From: Aquila chrysaetos chrysaetos
Taxonomy: Eukaryota; Chordata; Aves; Accipitriformes; Accipitridae
DNA length: 64,000 nt
Assembly: GCF_900496995.4 (NCBI RefSeq)
Contig: NC_044009.1
Span: 10,324,001-10,388,000 of the forward strand
Direction: 5' to 3'
Each line of letters begins with the position of its first letter. Position 1 is the first letter of the stretch. The notes under the pieces are model-generated. The model was not told the DNA's origin. It made no database searches and worked only from the letters and a program-made list of their open reading frames with translations. A program made the translations under genes and the position numbers. Positions 45,634 through 57,543 of the stretch are shown piece after piece.

Positions 45634-45906
45634 GGGGTGCGCAGCTGCCCGGGCACCCCCACCCTGTGCCGGGCAATGGGGTGCTGGGGGGGCACTGCTG
45701 CCCAGGGACCCCGCGGCACCAGGAGCTGCTTTTTGGCGACGGGCCCTGCCACCGGGTCCTGGGGAGCAGAGCGGGGCTGAGGGTGTGTGCGGGGATGCAC
45801 CGGCCGCCCTGAAGAATTCCTGCTTCCCAGGAAAAGGGGCACCCAGGGGGGCCAGGGGGTGCCTGTGGCAGGGGGCAGGTGTCCCCCCCAGGTGCCCAGG
45901 ACGGGG

Positions 45907-45988
45907 GCTGTGATGGCCGAGGGGTGAAGGCGTTGGACTCGAAATCCAATAGGGTTTCCCTGCGCAGGTTCGAATCCTGCTCACAGCG
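45907..45988 (+). tRNA. tRNA-Ser (CGA)
   Basis: Consensus Ser(CGA) body; last tRNA of cluster 2, about 535 bases before the FTCD start codon. Partner 21485. Confidence 0.96.
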
Positions 45989-46522
45989 AGAGATTTTACC
46001 CCCTGCCCGGGTGCCAACAGTGGGGATCCTGAGGACCATCTTTCCCCCACCAACACTGGGGATCCTGGGGTACCCACATTGGGTTTCCTGTCCCCTGCTA
46101 TCTCAGAGTGCTGGTTGTCCTGTCGCTGTGGCCTGGGCAGGATCAGGCTGTCCCATCCGTTAGCCACAGCACGGTGCTGGACACAGCAGATGCTTTTCTT
46201 CATGTGGCATCACCTTCTCCTAGCAATTAATTGGCACTCGTGGGTAATTAGTGTTGACGGCTGGCCCTGGCAAGCAGGCAGCACCCTTATGCCCAGAGTT
46301 GCTCCAGACACAGAAGGGACAGTACCATGTTGTTTATCCAAGACCCTTTCTGACTCCTGGCCGCTGATCGATGCAGTTAATGAGAAACCCGGCTCAGGGA
46401 AGAGGCAACAGGTTGCGTGCTGGGAGGTTTTTTTCTCTGCAGTGGGACTGGAAAGGGCAGGCAAACCCACAGGCACAAGGAGCTGAGCGTGGGACTGCAG
46501 GGTGCAGGCAGGACCTGGTACC
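45989..46522. other. FTCD upstream region
   Basis: Unique DNA from 46016. It should hold the FTCD promoter and 5' UTR; I see no clear TATA box. Confidence 0.45.
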
Positions 46523-49500
46523 ATGGCCAAGCTGGTGGAGTGTGTCCCCAACTTCTCAGAGGGGAATAACAAGGAGGTGAGGGAGCGCGCGGAGGGCCTG
46601 AGGGGTGGGCGATGCTGGGGTGCTGATGGCTGGGCTGCCCCCGTGGAGGGGCTGTGCAGGCAGCACCTGCTGCCAGACTCTGCCCTGCCTCCTTTGAAGT
46701 GCTGTGCACGTTTCCCTGCCTGGCTAATGGTGAAAATGCCCAAAGGCAGCCCCTGCTCCCTTTTGGCACCTCAGTGAGAAGTGGGGGCTCAGACCTACCC
46801 CCTTCCCACTGCCTGCAGGTTGCTGTAGCTTGAGGGCTCAGAGTGGTCTGGCATATCCCCTTAGGGAATTATCGCTTGCAGTTATTGTGCCAAAATACAC
46901 CGTCCAGGTTAATGGGATCTGTGCTGGCCATCAGCCCTAGGCTGAACTTTGGCCCTCCTGTGGGCAGGGGAGTTCAGCAAACCCAAAATTGCAGTAAAGC
47001 ACTGCTTCCCCCAGGGAACAGGCTTTGCAGAGCCAAATCTCTTTTGAAGCTGGCAGGGGACAGTATCCTCAGGAACGGCAATTTGTGATGGTGCTCTCCA
47101 ATGTGCAGCAGCAGCTGGGTGTCTCTCCCCTACCATGGAGGGTTTGGGGCTCGCTGGGAGCCAGCGGTGTCTCAACAATCCTGGGTAGGAGTGGGATGCT
47201 TGTGCCTTTGGATCCTGCATCCTCTGCCGTGCCAGGTTGCATCCCCACTGATCTTGGGGTCATCCCCAACCCCAGCACTGGTGGGAAGGGGGAGACCTGA
47301 GAAATGGCATCCCCCACCCTGTGAAGCTGGGGCTGTGGTGGAAGTCTGGCCGACTCAGCTGTCTTGCCCCCCTCCACTGTCCCGCAGGTGATCAATGCAC
47401 TGGGGGAAGCCATCTCCCGGACACCAGGTTGCGTGCTGCTGGACGTGGACGCCGGCGCCTCCACCAACCGCACTGTCTACACCTTTGTGGGGTCCCCCGA
47501 GGCCATCGTTGAAGGAGCCCTGAGTGCGGCCCGCATAGCTGGGCAGCTCATAGACATGAGCCGGCACACAGGTGAGCTTGGGGGCAGCACAGGAGCTGAT
47601 CAGGTGCGGAGCATCCCTCAGCTGCGGTGCGTGGTTGGCTCCAGGTGCACCTTGCATGGCTGGAGCTAAAATCAGCTGCTGGTGGCCAAGCACAGCACAT
47701 TACTGCACCTGCAGCCAGCGGCGCTGCTGGGATGAATGGTGTTGGAACCATGCAAAGCTCTTGCTCATCCTCTTGATGAAGAGAGGATGAATCCCTCCTG
47801 TCCCTGGGCTGGAGTAGACATTACTGCCACAAACTCAATTTTCCTTGTGGCGGCAGTGCCCAGTCTGCAAAAGAGGCTGGGAAAGGGCTGTCCTCCCTCC
47901 TTGTCTGCTTGCCCTTCCCAGCTCCCATCCTTATATCTGCCCCATCACTAGGTGAACACCCTCGCATGGGGGCCCTGGACGTGTGCCCCTTTGTGCCAGT
48001 GATGAACGTCAGCATGGAGGAGTGCGTCACCTGCGCCCACGTCTTCGGGCAGCGCTTGGCAGCGGAGCTGGGGGTGCCTGGTGAGTTGGGGCCAGGAACC
48101 TCTGCCTGTCCCATCCCAACCCGCAAGCTTCCAGCTGTGGAGAAACTGTACACCTTTTGCAAAAGCTTAACCAAATGGCGTTTGCTCCCCAATCGGCAAA
48201 ACCAGACCCTGCTAGGTGATGTGCCGCCAGCCCCTGCCTGGCAGTGCTCACCCCCAGCTCTGTCTTGCAGTTTACCTGTACGGAGAGGCAGCACGGGAGG
48301 AGAGCAGGAAAGCCCTGCCCGCCATCCGTGCTGGAGAGTACGAGGCACTTCCCGAGAAGGTGAGCCTGGCAGCACCTGGCTGGGTGTCACGGGCTGGGTA
48401 GAGCCACGCTGCACCTCCCCAGCTTTGGGGACTGGCATAGTCGCTTCGCACCGAGAGGAGCTGATGAAACACTTTGGGTGCTGCTGAACATGGAGGTGGT
48501 CGTGGCAGATGCCAGCTGGGGAGGGAGATGCCATACCTGGGAGGGTGGCTCGTGCTGCTCAGCGGTGCCAGCCCATGCACTCTCCTCCCCAGCTTGCAAA
48601 ACCAGAGTGGGCTCCTGACTTTGGGCCCCCAACCTTTGTCCCCCGGTGGGGGGCCACGGTGACAGGCGCCCGGACCTTCCTTATTGCGTACAACATCAAC
48701 CTGCTGTGCACCAAGGAGCTGGCTCACCGCATCGCCCTCAATCTCCGTGAGCAGGGTCGTGGTGCCGACCAGGTAGCCCTGTGCCGGCAGCACGCCGGAT
48801 GCAGACCTGCTTGCATCCGCATTTCCTGGGCTGTGCCTTGACTATGATGGGTCTTGGCAGCCTGGGCGCTTGAAGAAGGTGCAGGGCATTGGCTGGTATT
48901 TGGAGGAAGAGAATATAGCCCAGGTTTCAACGAACCTGCTGGACTTTGAGACCACACCGCTCCACACTGTCTACGAGGAGGTCTGCCGAGATGCAGAGGT
49001 GGGTGGCATGGGGTAGCACACCACGCTTTTTTCAATGCGGGCTTTGCAGAGGATGTCTCCCTCCAAGTTTTTCTGCCCATCCCCAGATCAGGCTCTGCTT
49101 TATCTCGCACTCAGCTCAGCTAAGCCGTGCAGAGTTCTGAATAGCACGAAAACCCCAAAAGCTCAGCAACTTGCTGCTAGCCCCCAGATCTTCCACTGAA
49201 GGCTTTTCCATGAGCTCCCCAGGTCCTGGGAAGGTCTGCCAGGCTGGGGTGGTAGTGGCAGCAGGCCAGGTGGCTCTGGGGACAGTCATGTTTCTGATGT
49301 CCTTCGCAGGCACTGAAACTCCCTGTGGTGGGGTCCCAGCTGGTGGGGCTAGTCCCCAAGAAGGCCATGCTGGACACGGCTGAATTTTACATCAAGAAGG
49401 AAAAACTCTTCATCCTGGAGGAGGAACAGAAGATCAGGCTGGTAACGTGGCTCCTCCTGGTCCCAAGACAAGGGTGGGATCATAAGAGAGACACTCCCTC

Positions 49501-52500
49501 TGCCCCAGCCTCCCAAAGTGGCACTGAGCAGAGATTTGGGACCATGGCAGCCCCCAGGCATGACACTTGTCTCCAGGGATGGTGCCTGGCAAGCTGTGAG
49601 GACACAGCGAGTGGAACAAGTTGCTTTATTGTCCTGAGGATGCTGAGATGCTCAGGGAGCAGAGACCCCATCCCATGAGGACAGAATGTAGGCAGCAGCT
49701 GCCCAGCTTGCCTGCATGGAGGCCAGGAGGGGAAGGAGACCTTCCTGGAGCTCAAGGGCAGTGTGTGGTGTTATGGGAAACAGGACTGGCGTAAGCTGGA
49801 AACAAGGAGTCAGACTCTGTTTTTCAGCTGCAGGAGGGAGGGACTTTTCCACCCTATGGGCAACGTGCTAGATAAGAGCAAGCTAATTATTTATCGGTGT
49901 AGTTTCCAGTCATTTGTAGGTGGCTGCGTGCTGCCCCCAAGTCTGGGATGGGACAGGCTGGTGACGCCAGCTGTCCTCACCCTGGGTGGTGGCCTGAGCA
50001 ACTCTGTCCTAGGGCTGGATCACCCATGGTTAATTAACAGCAGGGAATGAGGATGCAATGGGACTTATCACAATGGGGCTGACGCAGAGGTGCTGCTCCT
50101 TGCAGGTGGTCAGCCGGCTGGGCCTGGACTCCCTGTCTCCGTTTCATCCCCAGGAGCGCATCATCGAGTAGGGACTCCCATCCTGCTTCTCATCATGGTG
50201 CCCATCCCTGCCTGGATGGGGGGATCCCACTGCCTGTATCTTGCACTCAGCTGCTTTTGAGAGTGGTGCCTGCACCCAGCTCCTTTTCAAACCCAAGGGA
50301 CATCTCTGCTGGGTGTTGTGCAGGCGTGGGGTGGTCCCTGCTCCCAAATGCTGATGGTTGTGAATGTGGGCTGGGGGGACTCCAGGTCACTCGGGCAGGC
50401 AGTGGAAGCAGGTTTCGTGGCCAAACTTGACCATGTATGCGTTAAATCCTCCACCCAGTCCTCAGCCCACATTTCACTGCCTCCGGCTCACACGCTGCCC
50501 ATCGAGGAGAGATGCTGTGCTGCAGCACCTGGTGTAAAATGAATGTCTGTGGGGGGAGAGGAAGGGAAATCCACCTGTGCTGAGGTGAAATCAGGACGTG
50601 CACTTTATGTCCTTGTCATTCCCCGCCTGGGGACATGGCTGCAAGCATGTTTCTGTCCCACCAAATGCCGTTTGCATGAGCCCACCCTGTCTAATGCAGA
50701 CCAACCCCCCACACCACCAGGACATGTGCTCCCCAGCTATCTGTCTGTCCCCATGGGACTCCTTGTCCTCTCCCTAACCCTCCTGCTGGGTTTTTTGGGC
50801 TAGCCCCCTTCTCAACCACCCTCAGAGCCAAGGGGTGGATGAAAAATTGTTGGAGAGGGCAGTGCCCAGTGAGAAGGGACCCAGTGGTGGTGGTGGGTGT
50901 CCCTGCACCTGGGGACCTCTGATCTACAGGGCCACTGTGCCACAGGTACCTGGTGCAGGCAGGAGAGGTGGACAGTGGTCTGGTGGCCAAGCCGCTGGGT
51001 GCCTTCGTGCGAGCAGTCGGTGGGAGGTCGGCAGCGCCAGGAGGAGGCTCTGTGTCTGCAGCCGCAGCTGCCCTGGTACATGCCCCACACCTGGATGGGG
51101 TCTCTGCCTGCCTGGGGCGTCCTCTAGGTGTGCTGAGACCCCGAGGGGAGTCAGCACGGCGGTAGTGGCGGGTGCTGTGTCCTGCTGAAGTATTTACCCC
51201 TGTGTGCTTGCAGGGAGCGGCACTAGGCTGCATGGTGGGGCTGATGAGCTATGGGAAGCGGCAGTTTGAGGAGCTGGACCCCATCATGAGGAAGCTGATC
51301 CCCCCCTTCCACCAGGCCATGGATGAGCTGGTGGCAATGGTGGACGCCGACTCCCGTGCCTTCAGCAGCTACATGGTGAGGTCCCACTGATGGCAGACAT
51401 CCTGTGGGGAAGTGGGGGGCTTTCCAGCTGGGAGGGGAGCCGGCATCGCTGCACCCCAGTGTCCTTAGGAGCAGAGCTGTGATCTTGATCCAAGCCAGGG
51501 CAAGGGACAGCATCACCTAAAGGAGGTTTGCAAGAGCATGGGCGCTATCAGGTCTGCCCTGGCCCCGATGCAAGGCATGCGGGATCTTGGAGCAAATGGC
51601 ATCAAATCTGCTTTTCTTTGCCTGCAGGAAGCTATGAAGCTGCCAAAAAGCACCCCTGAAGAGCGGGAAAGGTGAGCTGAGCTGGTGGGGACTTGCAGAC
51701 TGGGGGAGCATGGCCACTGAGCACTTACCCCGGTGCTGTCCCTGTCCCAGACGCACAGCTGCCATGCAACAGGGGCTGAAGACAGCCGTGAGGGTCCCCT
51801 GTGCCCTGGCAGAGAAGGTGAGCGGGCTCTGGCCTGCTCTGAAGGAGCTGGCACACCACTGCAACCTGGCCTGCAAATCTGACGTCCAGGTATGGCCCTG
51901 GGTTCAGGCACTGCCCTGGCTGGGGCTTTGGAGACTGCTGGGCTCATTGCCTTTCCCTGCAAGGTGTCCCATTGTGTCCTGACCTCCGGGATGCCTCTCT
52001 CCAGCTGCACTTCCCAAACTGGCCAGTGGTTTCCACTCGCTAACTTTTTGGCAGCTTGCAACCCTTGTAGGACAGTTGACTGCCACCAGCCCTTGCCTGA
52101 GTTTCTCACCTGCGTGGCAAGGCCGTGAATGGTTCCCACTGCTGGAGCCACATCCTGAAAATACTGAGTTGGAAAGCACTGCATGCTGCTGGGTCATGGA
52201 GGGTGGGAGTCCTGCAGCGTAAGGACTGTATGGTGGTGCTCTGGTTCAGCAGGAGAGCTTCTCGCAACCCTCTTTTCCTAGGTGGGAGCCAAAATGCTGG
52301 AAGCAGCTGTGTTTGGAGCTTACTTCAACGTCATGATCAACCTCAAAGACATAACGGATGAGAAATTCAAGCTTGCGGTAAGCAGGGGCCATGCGTGTGC
52401 CCTGGCCCTGGTAGTGGGGATGAGGTGGGACAGAGATGGAGTTGAAGCCCCTGGGACTCCTCATGCCCGGGCACCCCCTCCCTTTGCCACCAGTGGGATG

Positions 52501-52660
52501 CATGGGGTGGACGGTGGATGGCTCTTCTGTCCTGTTGAGTGGCAAATGATGCACCTTCTCCTTTCCCATGCAGATGTCACAGAAGGTCTCTGGGCTGCTG
52601 GAGGAGGCGAAGCAAGGCTCGGTGCTCGTGCTGGCGCTGCTGGAGGAGCGGGGGGCCTGA
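46523..52660 (+). CDS. FTCD: Formimidoyltransferase-cyclodeaminase, complete 14-exon gene
   Basis: FTCD is a bifunctional liver enzyme of histidine breakdown. It moves the formimino group from formiminoglutamate to tetrahydrofolate and then deaminates the product to 5,10-methenyl-THF. Exons: 46523-46576, 47388-47571, 47952-48080, 48271-48359, 48593-48772, 48861-48998, 49310-49441, 50106-50167, 50946-51075, 51214-51375, 51628-51671, 51751-51889, 52282-52377, 52574-52660. All have AG/GT and compatible phases. The product is 541 residues, the human length as I recall it. Domains: formiminotransferase N (about 1-180, [18 protein letters not shown]) and C (about 181-326), then cyclodeaminase (about 335-541). 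The catalytic His falls at residue 82 ([14 protein letters not shown]) and Asp at 412 (VDADSRAF), as in mammals. Donor CGA|GTAG at 50168 spells an in-frame TAG if not spliced. The start has a good context (ACCATGG). Confidence 0.97.
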
Positions 52661-54333
52661 GAGGGGCTCAGGGATGGGCTGGGGGCTCTGCAGTGGCAAA
52701 TACAGCTGGGAAACATGCACGTCCCTGCCTGGGCTCCTTCGGTATCCACCTCGGGTGAGCTGCTCTGCTCAGGTAGATCCTGATGTCATGTCCCCTGTTG
52801 GCCTTTCTCTGGCCAAGGGTGCTTTTTGCTGTCTGGGGCTTGGACCCCAGCCTCCATCCCCCAATCCCTGGTGCAGAAAGAGCTGGCTGGGCTGGCAGTG
52901 CCTGGGGCCCCAGGAATCCCAATGGAGGGGTTGGCAGGGACCCCATGGTGCTGCCTGGGAGGAGATCCCCGTGCATGGGCACCTCCTGACCCTGTACACC
53001 CCTGTGTGTTTCTGTGTCCAAAACTCCGTCCCGAGACACCCCTCTACCTGCAGGGCTGGGGCAAGACCTGGCGCAGTCCCTTTCTGCGAGGTGTCTTTTT
53101 GATGGTGCATGACAAGACCAGCCCATTGCATTGCTCACTGGCCCAGGAAGGGAGCGCTGCTAAATGCAGGGCAGCATCAGGGGTGTTAGTGGGGAGATGG
53201 GGACGGGATGGGACGAGCTCTGCCCCTTCCTCATAGACGCCCAAGAGGAAGACCTGAGCATTGGGGCATCCAGCCCTGCCTTCTGTCTCTGTTGACCGGG
53301 TCTGACAGCAGATATCACCTCCTCCACCCACACACCATGGTAGCACCCTGAGCAGTGTCACAGGGAGTCATGAGCTGGACCCTGAGCCCCGCTGTCCCAC
53401 AGCAGTGCCTGTGGGAGGGTGACCCCCCATGCCAGCCCGCCCCGCCCCCGGACACTGTGCCCATGCTGGAATCACTGAGCCAGGGTTCATGGTGGGGACG
53501 CCTGACTCGCCTCATCACCTGACGCTGGGAGGTGAAACCACCACCCTCCGTCCCCTGTTTTTATCAGCCCTGTGGGACCTTTGTGCCAGCTGGGAGTGGC
53601 GTATTGACGTTTCCTATGTGCCCATGGTGACGGCCGTGGCACAGGGAGTGGTGCGGCCAGTTCCACCACTCTGTGGTGTCACCCCTGCCCGCCGCACCCC
53701 TCCTCACCCGGGCAGGGCCCTGGTATTTAGCGGGTACCCGCCACCCCGGGAGAGCCGTGCCAAGGACGACGATTGGGGGTGCTGCTGGCAGCGGCGCTTT
53801 CGAAGGGTGCTGCCGGCATTGCCTCTGCTGGGAGCTTTTCTGCAGGTTGGGTGAGCGAAGGCAGCTGCCCAAGGCAGCAGCAGTGGCTGGTGGGGTGCAG
53901 GGCAGCTGGGGAGCACAGGGGCAGTGGGAGCATGGGCACCCATGGGTCCGGGTGCACCGTCCCCATGGCTGGCGCTGCACCGAGACACGGTGTCCCCAGC
54001 CCCTTGTGGTCCACGAGGACACGGGCTGGGCACCCGGGCTGGGCTGGGGTTGGTTTATTATTTCCACCAACAATGGAAACGACATGGCCGGTCTTTAAGG
54101 GTGCACAGAGGTAGGGACAGTCACTCTCGGGGTTGGTGCTGTCACCCAAAGGGACAGGGTGGCTGTTGGGGTCTGTGGGGGGGCGGCACTCCTGGGCAAG
54201 CAAACATGGTCTCTGTGCCCGGGGCAGACACGGGGGACAGAGGAGCTGGGCCCTGGCTGCTGGCAGGGTGATGACAACCCCATGACAGGAGGTGCTGTGA
54301 GGGATCACTGATGGTGCCTCTCTTCCCTTACAG
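52661..54333. other. FTCD 3' UTR and spacer before the PRR13-like gene
   Basis: No canonical AATAAA is found soon after the FTCD stop. The right half should carry the promoter and a possible untranslated first exon of the next gene, which I cannot place. No other feature seen. Confidence 0.4.
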
Positions 54334-54350
54334 CTCGAGGGCCACAGAGC

Positions 54351-56238
54351 ATGTGGAACCCCAACCCAGGTGAGGGGCTGCGGGGCTGGGCAGGGCTGTG
54401 GGTACCACACAGCCATTGGGGCTCAGAGAGGGGCTCAGTGGAATCGCCACAGGCACCTGGGGGGATTACCTGCATACCAGAGGGGAGTGGGACATTATTT
54501 GTGAGGAGATGGTAGACCAGGAGGGGTCCTTTGGGTGCTCAGCTACACCAGCTCCCCACATTGCCTGTCCAGGAAGAGCCTGGCTCTGCTTGCTAACAGC
54601 TCCCCTCTTCTTCCTAGGTGCGCCCGGAGGGGTGCCACCACCCCAAGTGCAAATTTGCCCACCTGCTGCTCCGGGATACCCTGGTCCTGGCACTCCAGCA
54701 GGTCCCTACCCTGGCTACCCTCCAGTGCCGCCTGGCACCCCTGGGACCTATCCCCCGGGACCCCCAGGTGGCTATCCCTGTGGCCCCTCTCCACCTGGCC
54801 CCTACACGCCGGGACATCACCCCCATGGGCACCCCCTGCCAGGGCAGCACCCCCATGGGCACCCCCTGCCAGGGCATCACCCCCCTGGGCACCCCCCACC
54901 AGGGCATCACCCCCATGGGCACCCCCCACCGTGCCCCCCTGACTGCCATCAGAAGCACCATAAGAAGCACAAGAAGAAGCACTCCAAGCACCATGGAGGC
55001 AAGGTAAGAGGGAGGCGGGAGTGGATCCCTCCCAGTTTTGGCTGTGGTCCTTCAGACCCCCCTGATGCATGCCACAGGATCCAGCTCGGGCAGCTGGGGC
55101 TCTCTCCTCCTGCTCCGCAGTGGCTGGAGCGGGCTGCCAACATCTCAGTGGCTTTTTTTTGACGCGGAGACTCCTGTTTGCTTAATAAATAGGCAAGCAT
55201 GGGTCATTTCAAGTGAGTCCTGTGAAACACGATCCATGACATTGCTTGAAGCCATTCAGAACAGTGACACAGCTCAGGGTGCACCACGTGATGTATTAAA
55301 TCCCAGGACTTTGTCCTGCTCACCCGAGAGAGTCATGTCTCCATTAAGGGACATTTGCTCAGTGTCCTGCAGCAGAGCAGTTCGGTTCCCTCTTAAAACA
55401 CACACACACACACACAAAAACAAAAAACCCAAACCCAAAAAAGGAAAAGCAATGGAGGAGATGTAAAAGGAGATGCTGCAGGAAATGCCTTTCCAGGGAC
55501 AGGCACCATCCGGAGTAGGTCTGAATGCGGGACTGCTAAACAAGACCCCAATTCCACCATCCGAGGCAGGAGCATTTCCCAAACAAAGCAAACCATCAGC
55601 TCCTTTTGCTGTTTAAAGGCTTGGAAAGTGATCTGCTTTGACATTTGCCCTCACTGGCAGAGAGCAGGACCCTTCTGAAGTTGCTTAATTGGCCTGAATA
55701 GTCTTGTAAAATAATAATAAAAAAAACAGTTCTCCCACAATATGCCCGTAATTATATTCCCCAAGCAGAAAAATAATGGCTCTGAATTCTAAAAAGTGGT
55801 TTGTAACAGCATTGCGATAAACATTGCAGTGACATTATTAACTATTTTATCTTCAAGTCAAGGTGTCCCAGCTGGGGTTTGCTGTCTGAGGCCATGGTGC
55901 TGTGCTGACTCCCACCCAGGCACACCCTCTGCATGGTTCCCAGGGCCTTGACATTAACTAATTACCAGCTTGCAATCCAGCCAGCATGGAAACCTGAGGG
56001 CACACCTTTTGGTGGCATGCAAAGACACCGGGGGAGAGGTGGGTCTGCAGGTACCACTGCTGCACGCTCAACCTGGCCCCAGCTGGGCACCGGGAACAGG
56101 CACCCACCACAGGATTATTAACACCTATAAGAAGTGTTGTGAAAGAGGGTTGTTTCTGTGCTATCCTAAAGTTGTTTTTATCTCCTCCAGCACTCCAGCA
56201 GCTCAAGCAGCTCAAGCAGCAGTTCTGACTCTGACTGA
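54351..56238 (+). CDS. PRR13: PRR13-like proline/histidine-rich protein
   Basis: 150 residues in three coding exons: 54351-54369, 54618-55003 and 56191-56238. The start MWNPNPG, a Pro/Gly/Tyr-rich middle, a Lys/His stretch (KHHKKHKKKHSKHH) and an end of eleven serines then DSD match the layout of PRR13 (TXR1), a ~148-residue nuclear protein reported to repress thrombospondin-1. The middle carries four imperfect 10-residue repeats of the HHPHGHPLPG kind (54820-54935), coded by a 30-base minisatellite; I do not recall this from mammalian PRR13. An acceptor at 54333 shows that an upstream untranslated exon exists. Splice sites are good and no lesions are seen. Human PRR13 lies on chromosome 12, so this is either a paralog or a difference in gene location. 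Confidence 0.8.
54820..54935 (+). repeat. Coding minisatellite, 30-base units
   Basis: Four imperfect copies of CATCACCCCCATGGGCACCC plus a CCTGCCAGGG-type end, in frame within the PRR13-like exon. The unit-length period is obvious by eye. Confidence 0.85.
55398..55416. repeat. (CA)n microsatellite in a PRR13-like intron
   Basis: About nine CA units followed by an A-rich tract, within intron 55004-56190. That intron shows nothing else recognisable. Confidence 0.85.
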
Positions 56239-57543
56239 AGAGGACGTGTCCCACCCGCATGGCAGGGAATTGACGAAACACGAAGCTGAACACCCCGCAG
56301 GAACCACCTGCATGTTGCTCTGCTCCTTTCCCCTTTCTCTGAGAGCGGCGTTTTGCCTGCTGAGTGATTTTTCTTGTTTTTAGCTTGTAAATTCTTTGAC
56401 CTGGAATTGCTGTGAGATGATGGGCAGCAGCTCTGTCCTCTGTCTTTCAGAAGAACCCACTGAGAGTCATCCCCGAGGCTGCAGGTAGCAGTGTGGGGAG
56501 CATCACGTGCTGGTTTGCAGTCTGCTGGTGTCTGCGTGTTTTTTCCTGGGTAATGATGCCAGCTGCTAACATCAATCCCACCACCCGTAAAAGTCCGTAA
56601 ATTTCGTGTGAGCTTTCCCAGCTGTAGCAGAAGGGCTGGGCAGGGAATGCTGTAACTTTCCCCTTGCTGCACTATATGCGTTGCCATCCTCCATGTCAGG
56701 GTAATGATCAATAGGAAAAAGTAGTGAGCTCACTTTCTGAAGCCCCTGAGCCATGGCCATGGGACTGCAGCATGCTTGCTAGGAAAGGAGAAAAGCCTGG
56801 CAGTGCTTTCACTACAAAATTTTTAACACGGGGCTGCTTTTTCTGCTGTTTTATTTTTGTTTTGCCCACTGTCATGGCTCAAGAGGACCCTTCCCAGCCC
56901 TGCTATCAAGAAGGCTTTGCAGCCAGCCGGTATGACTGGCTGCTGGACCCAGTGGCACAAACACGAGCAGCTCACTGTGGCAGAGGGAATCTCCAGAAGA
57001 GGTGGTGCAGCCCATCTCACCCAGATTTACTGCCAGCACAGCCTTGTTCATCCTTGTTGCACTACTGGCTGGGCATGTATATGTGCTGGGGCAGTGGGAT
57101 TTTGCTTCTGCAGCTCCTCTCTGGATGCAGTCATGTTTTGTCCTGTGACCCTCAAAGCTCCCCTACAGCTCTCCTCCCTGAAGAAGGGAAAACACGGCAG
57201 TGACACCGCAGCATGCATGGCCACAGCTCCCACCACTGTGCCTGCCCTGGCTTGTGCCCATGCCCGGAACCCTTCCCTGCAGCCACGCTGCCGGCTCCTT
57301 TGCACCCTGTGCCTGGGGTCCCCTGTGCACAACATGCGCCCTGCCCAGCCTCTCCTCCCCATTCCACCTCACAGAAATGCCCCCAGCCTTGGAGGGTTCC
57401 CCTGCCTCCCTGTCCTGGCTTGAGACATGCAAGTGTTGGATGCAAGAGGGGCTGAAGAAAGTGCGGATAAAGCCCAACTCAGGTGCAATGCCACCTTTGT
57501 GGTGGGGAAAGGCACAACCCCCTCAAAAAGGGTGTATTGGCTT
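56239..57543. other. PRR13-like 3' UTR and intergenic DNA
   Basis: No gene, RNA or transposon recognised. I see no clear polyadenylation hexamer, so the 3' end of the PRR13-like gene stays open. Confidence 0.4.

Larger units (their letters stand above)
42900..46015 (+). repeat. Segmental duplication, copy 2 (partner 18512-21594, direct)
   Basis: See the partner. The match ends at CCCGGGTGCCAA (about 46015). Beyond it lies unique DNA leading to FTCD, so this is the right edge of the duplicated tRNA territory. Confidence 0.9.

Noticed and set aside
12452-45988. The Pro and Ala copies as tRNA-derived SINEs
   Set aside because: They lack a SINE body and A-rich tail, keep mature-length ends with T-run terminators, and share long flanks through segmental duplication.
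50165-50170. In-frame TAG in FTCD exon 8 as a nonsense mutation
   Set aside because: The TAG overlaps the donor CGA|GTAGGG; splicing there to the acceptor at 50945 restores ...IIEYLV in frame, as expected for the family.
54820-54935. Regular repeats as a CRISPR array
   Set aside because: The units are contiguous, in frame and code for protein repeats in a eukaryotic gene; there are no spacers.
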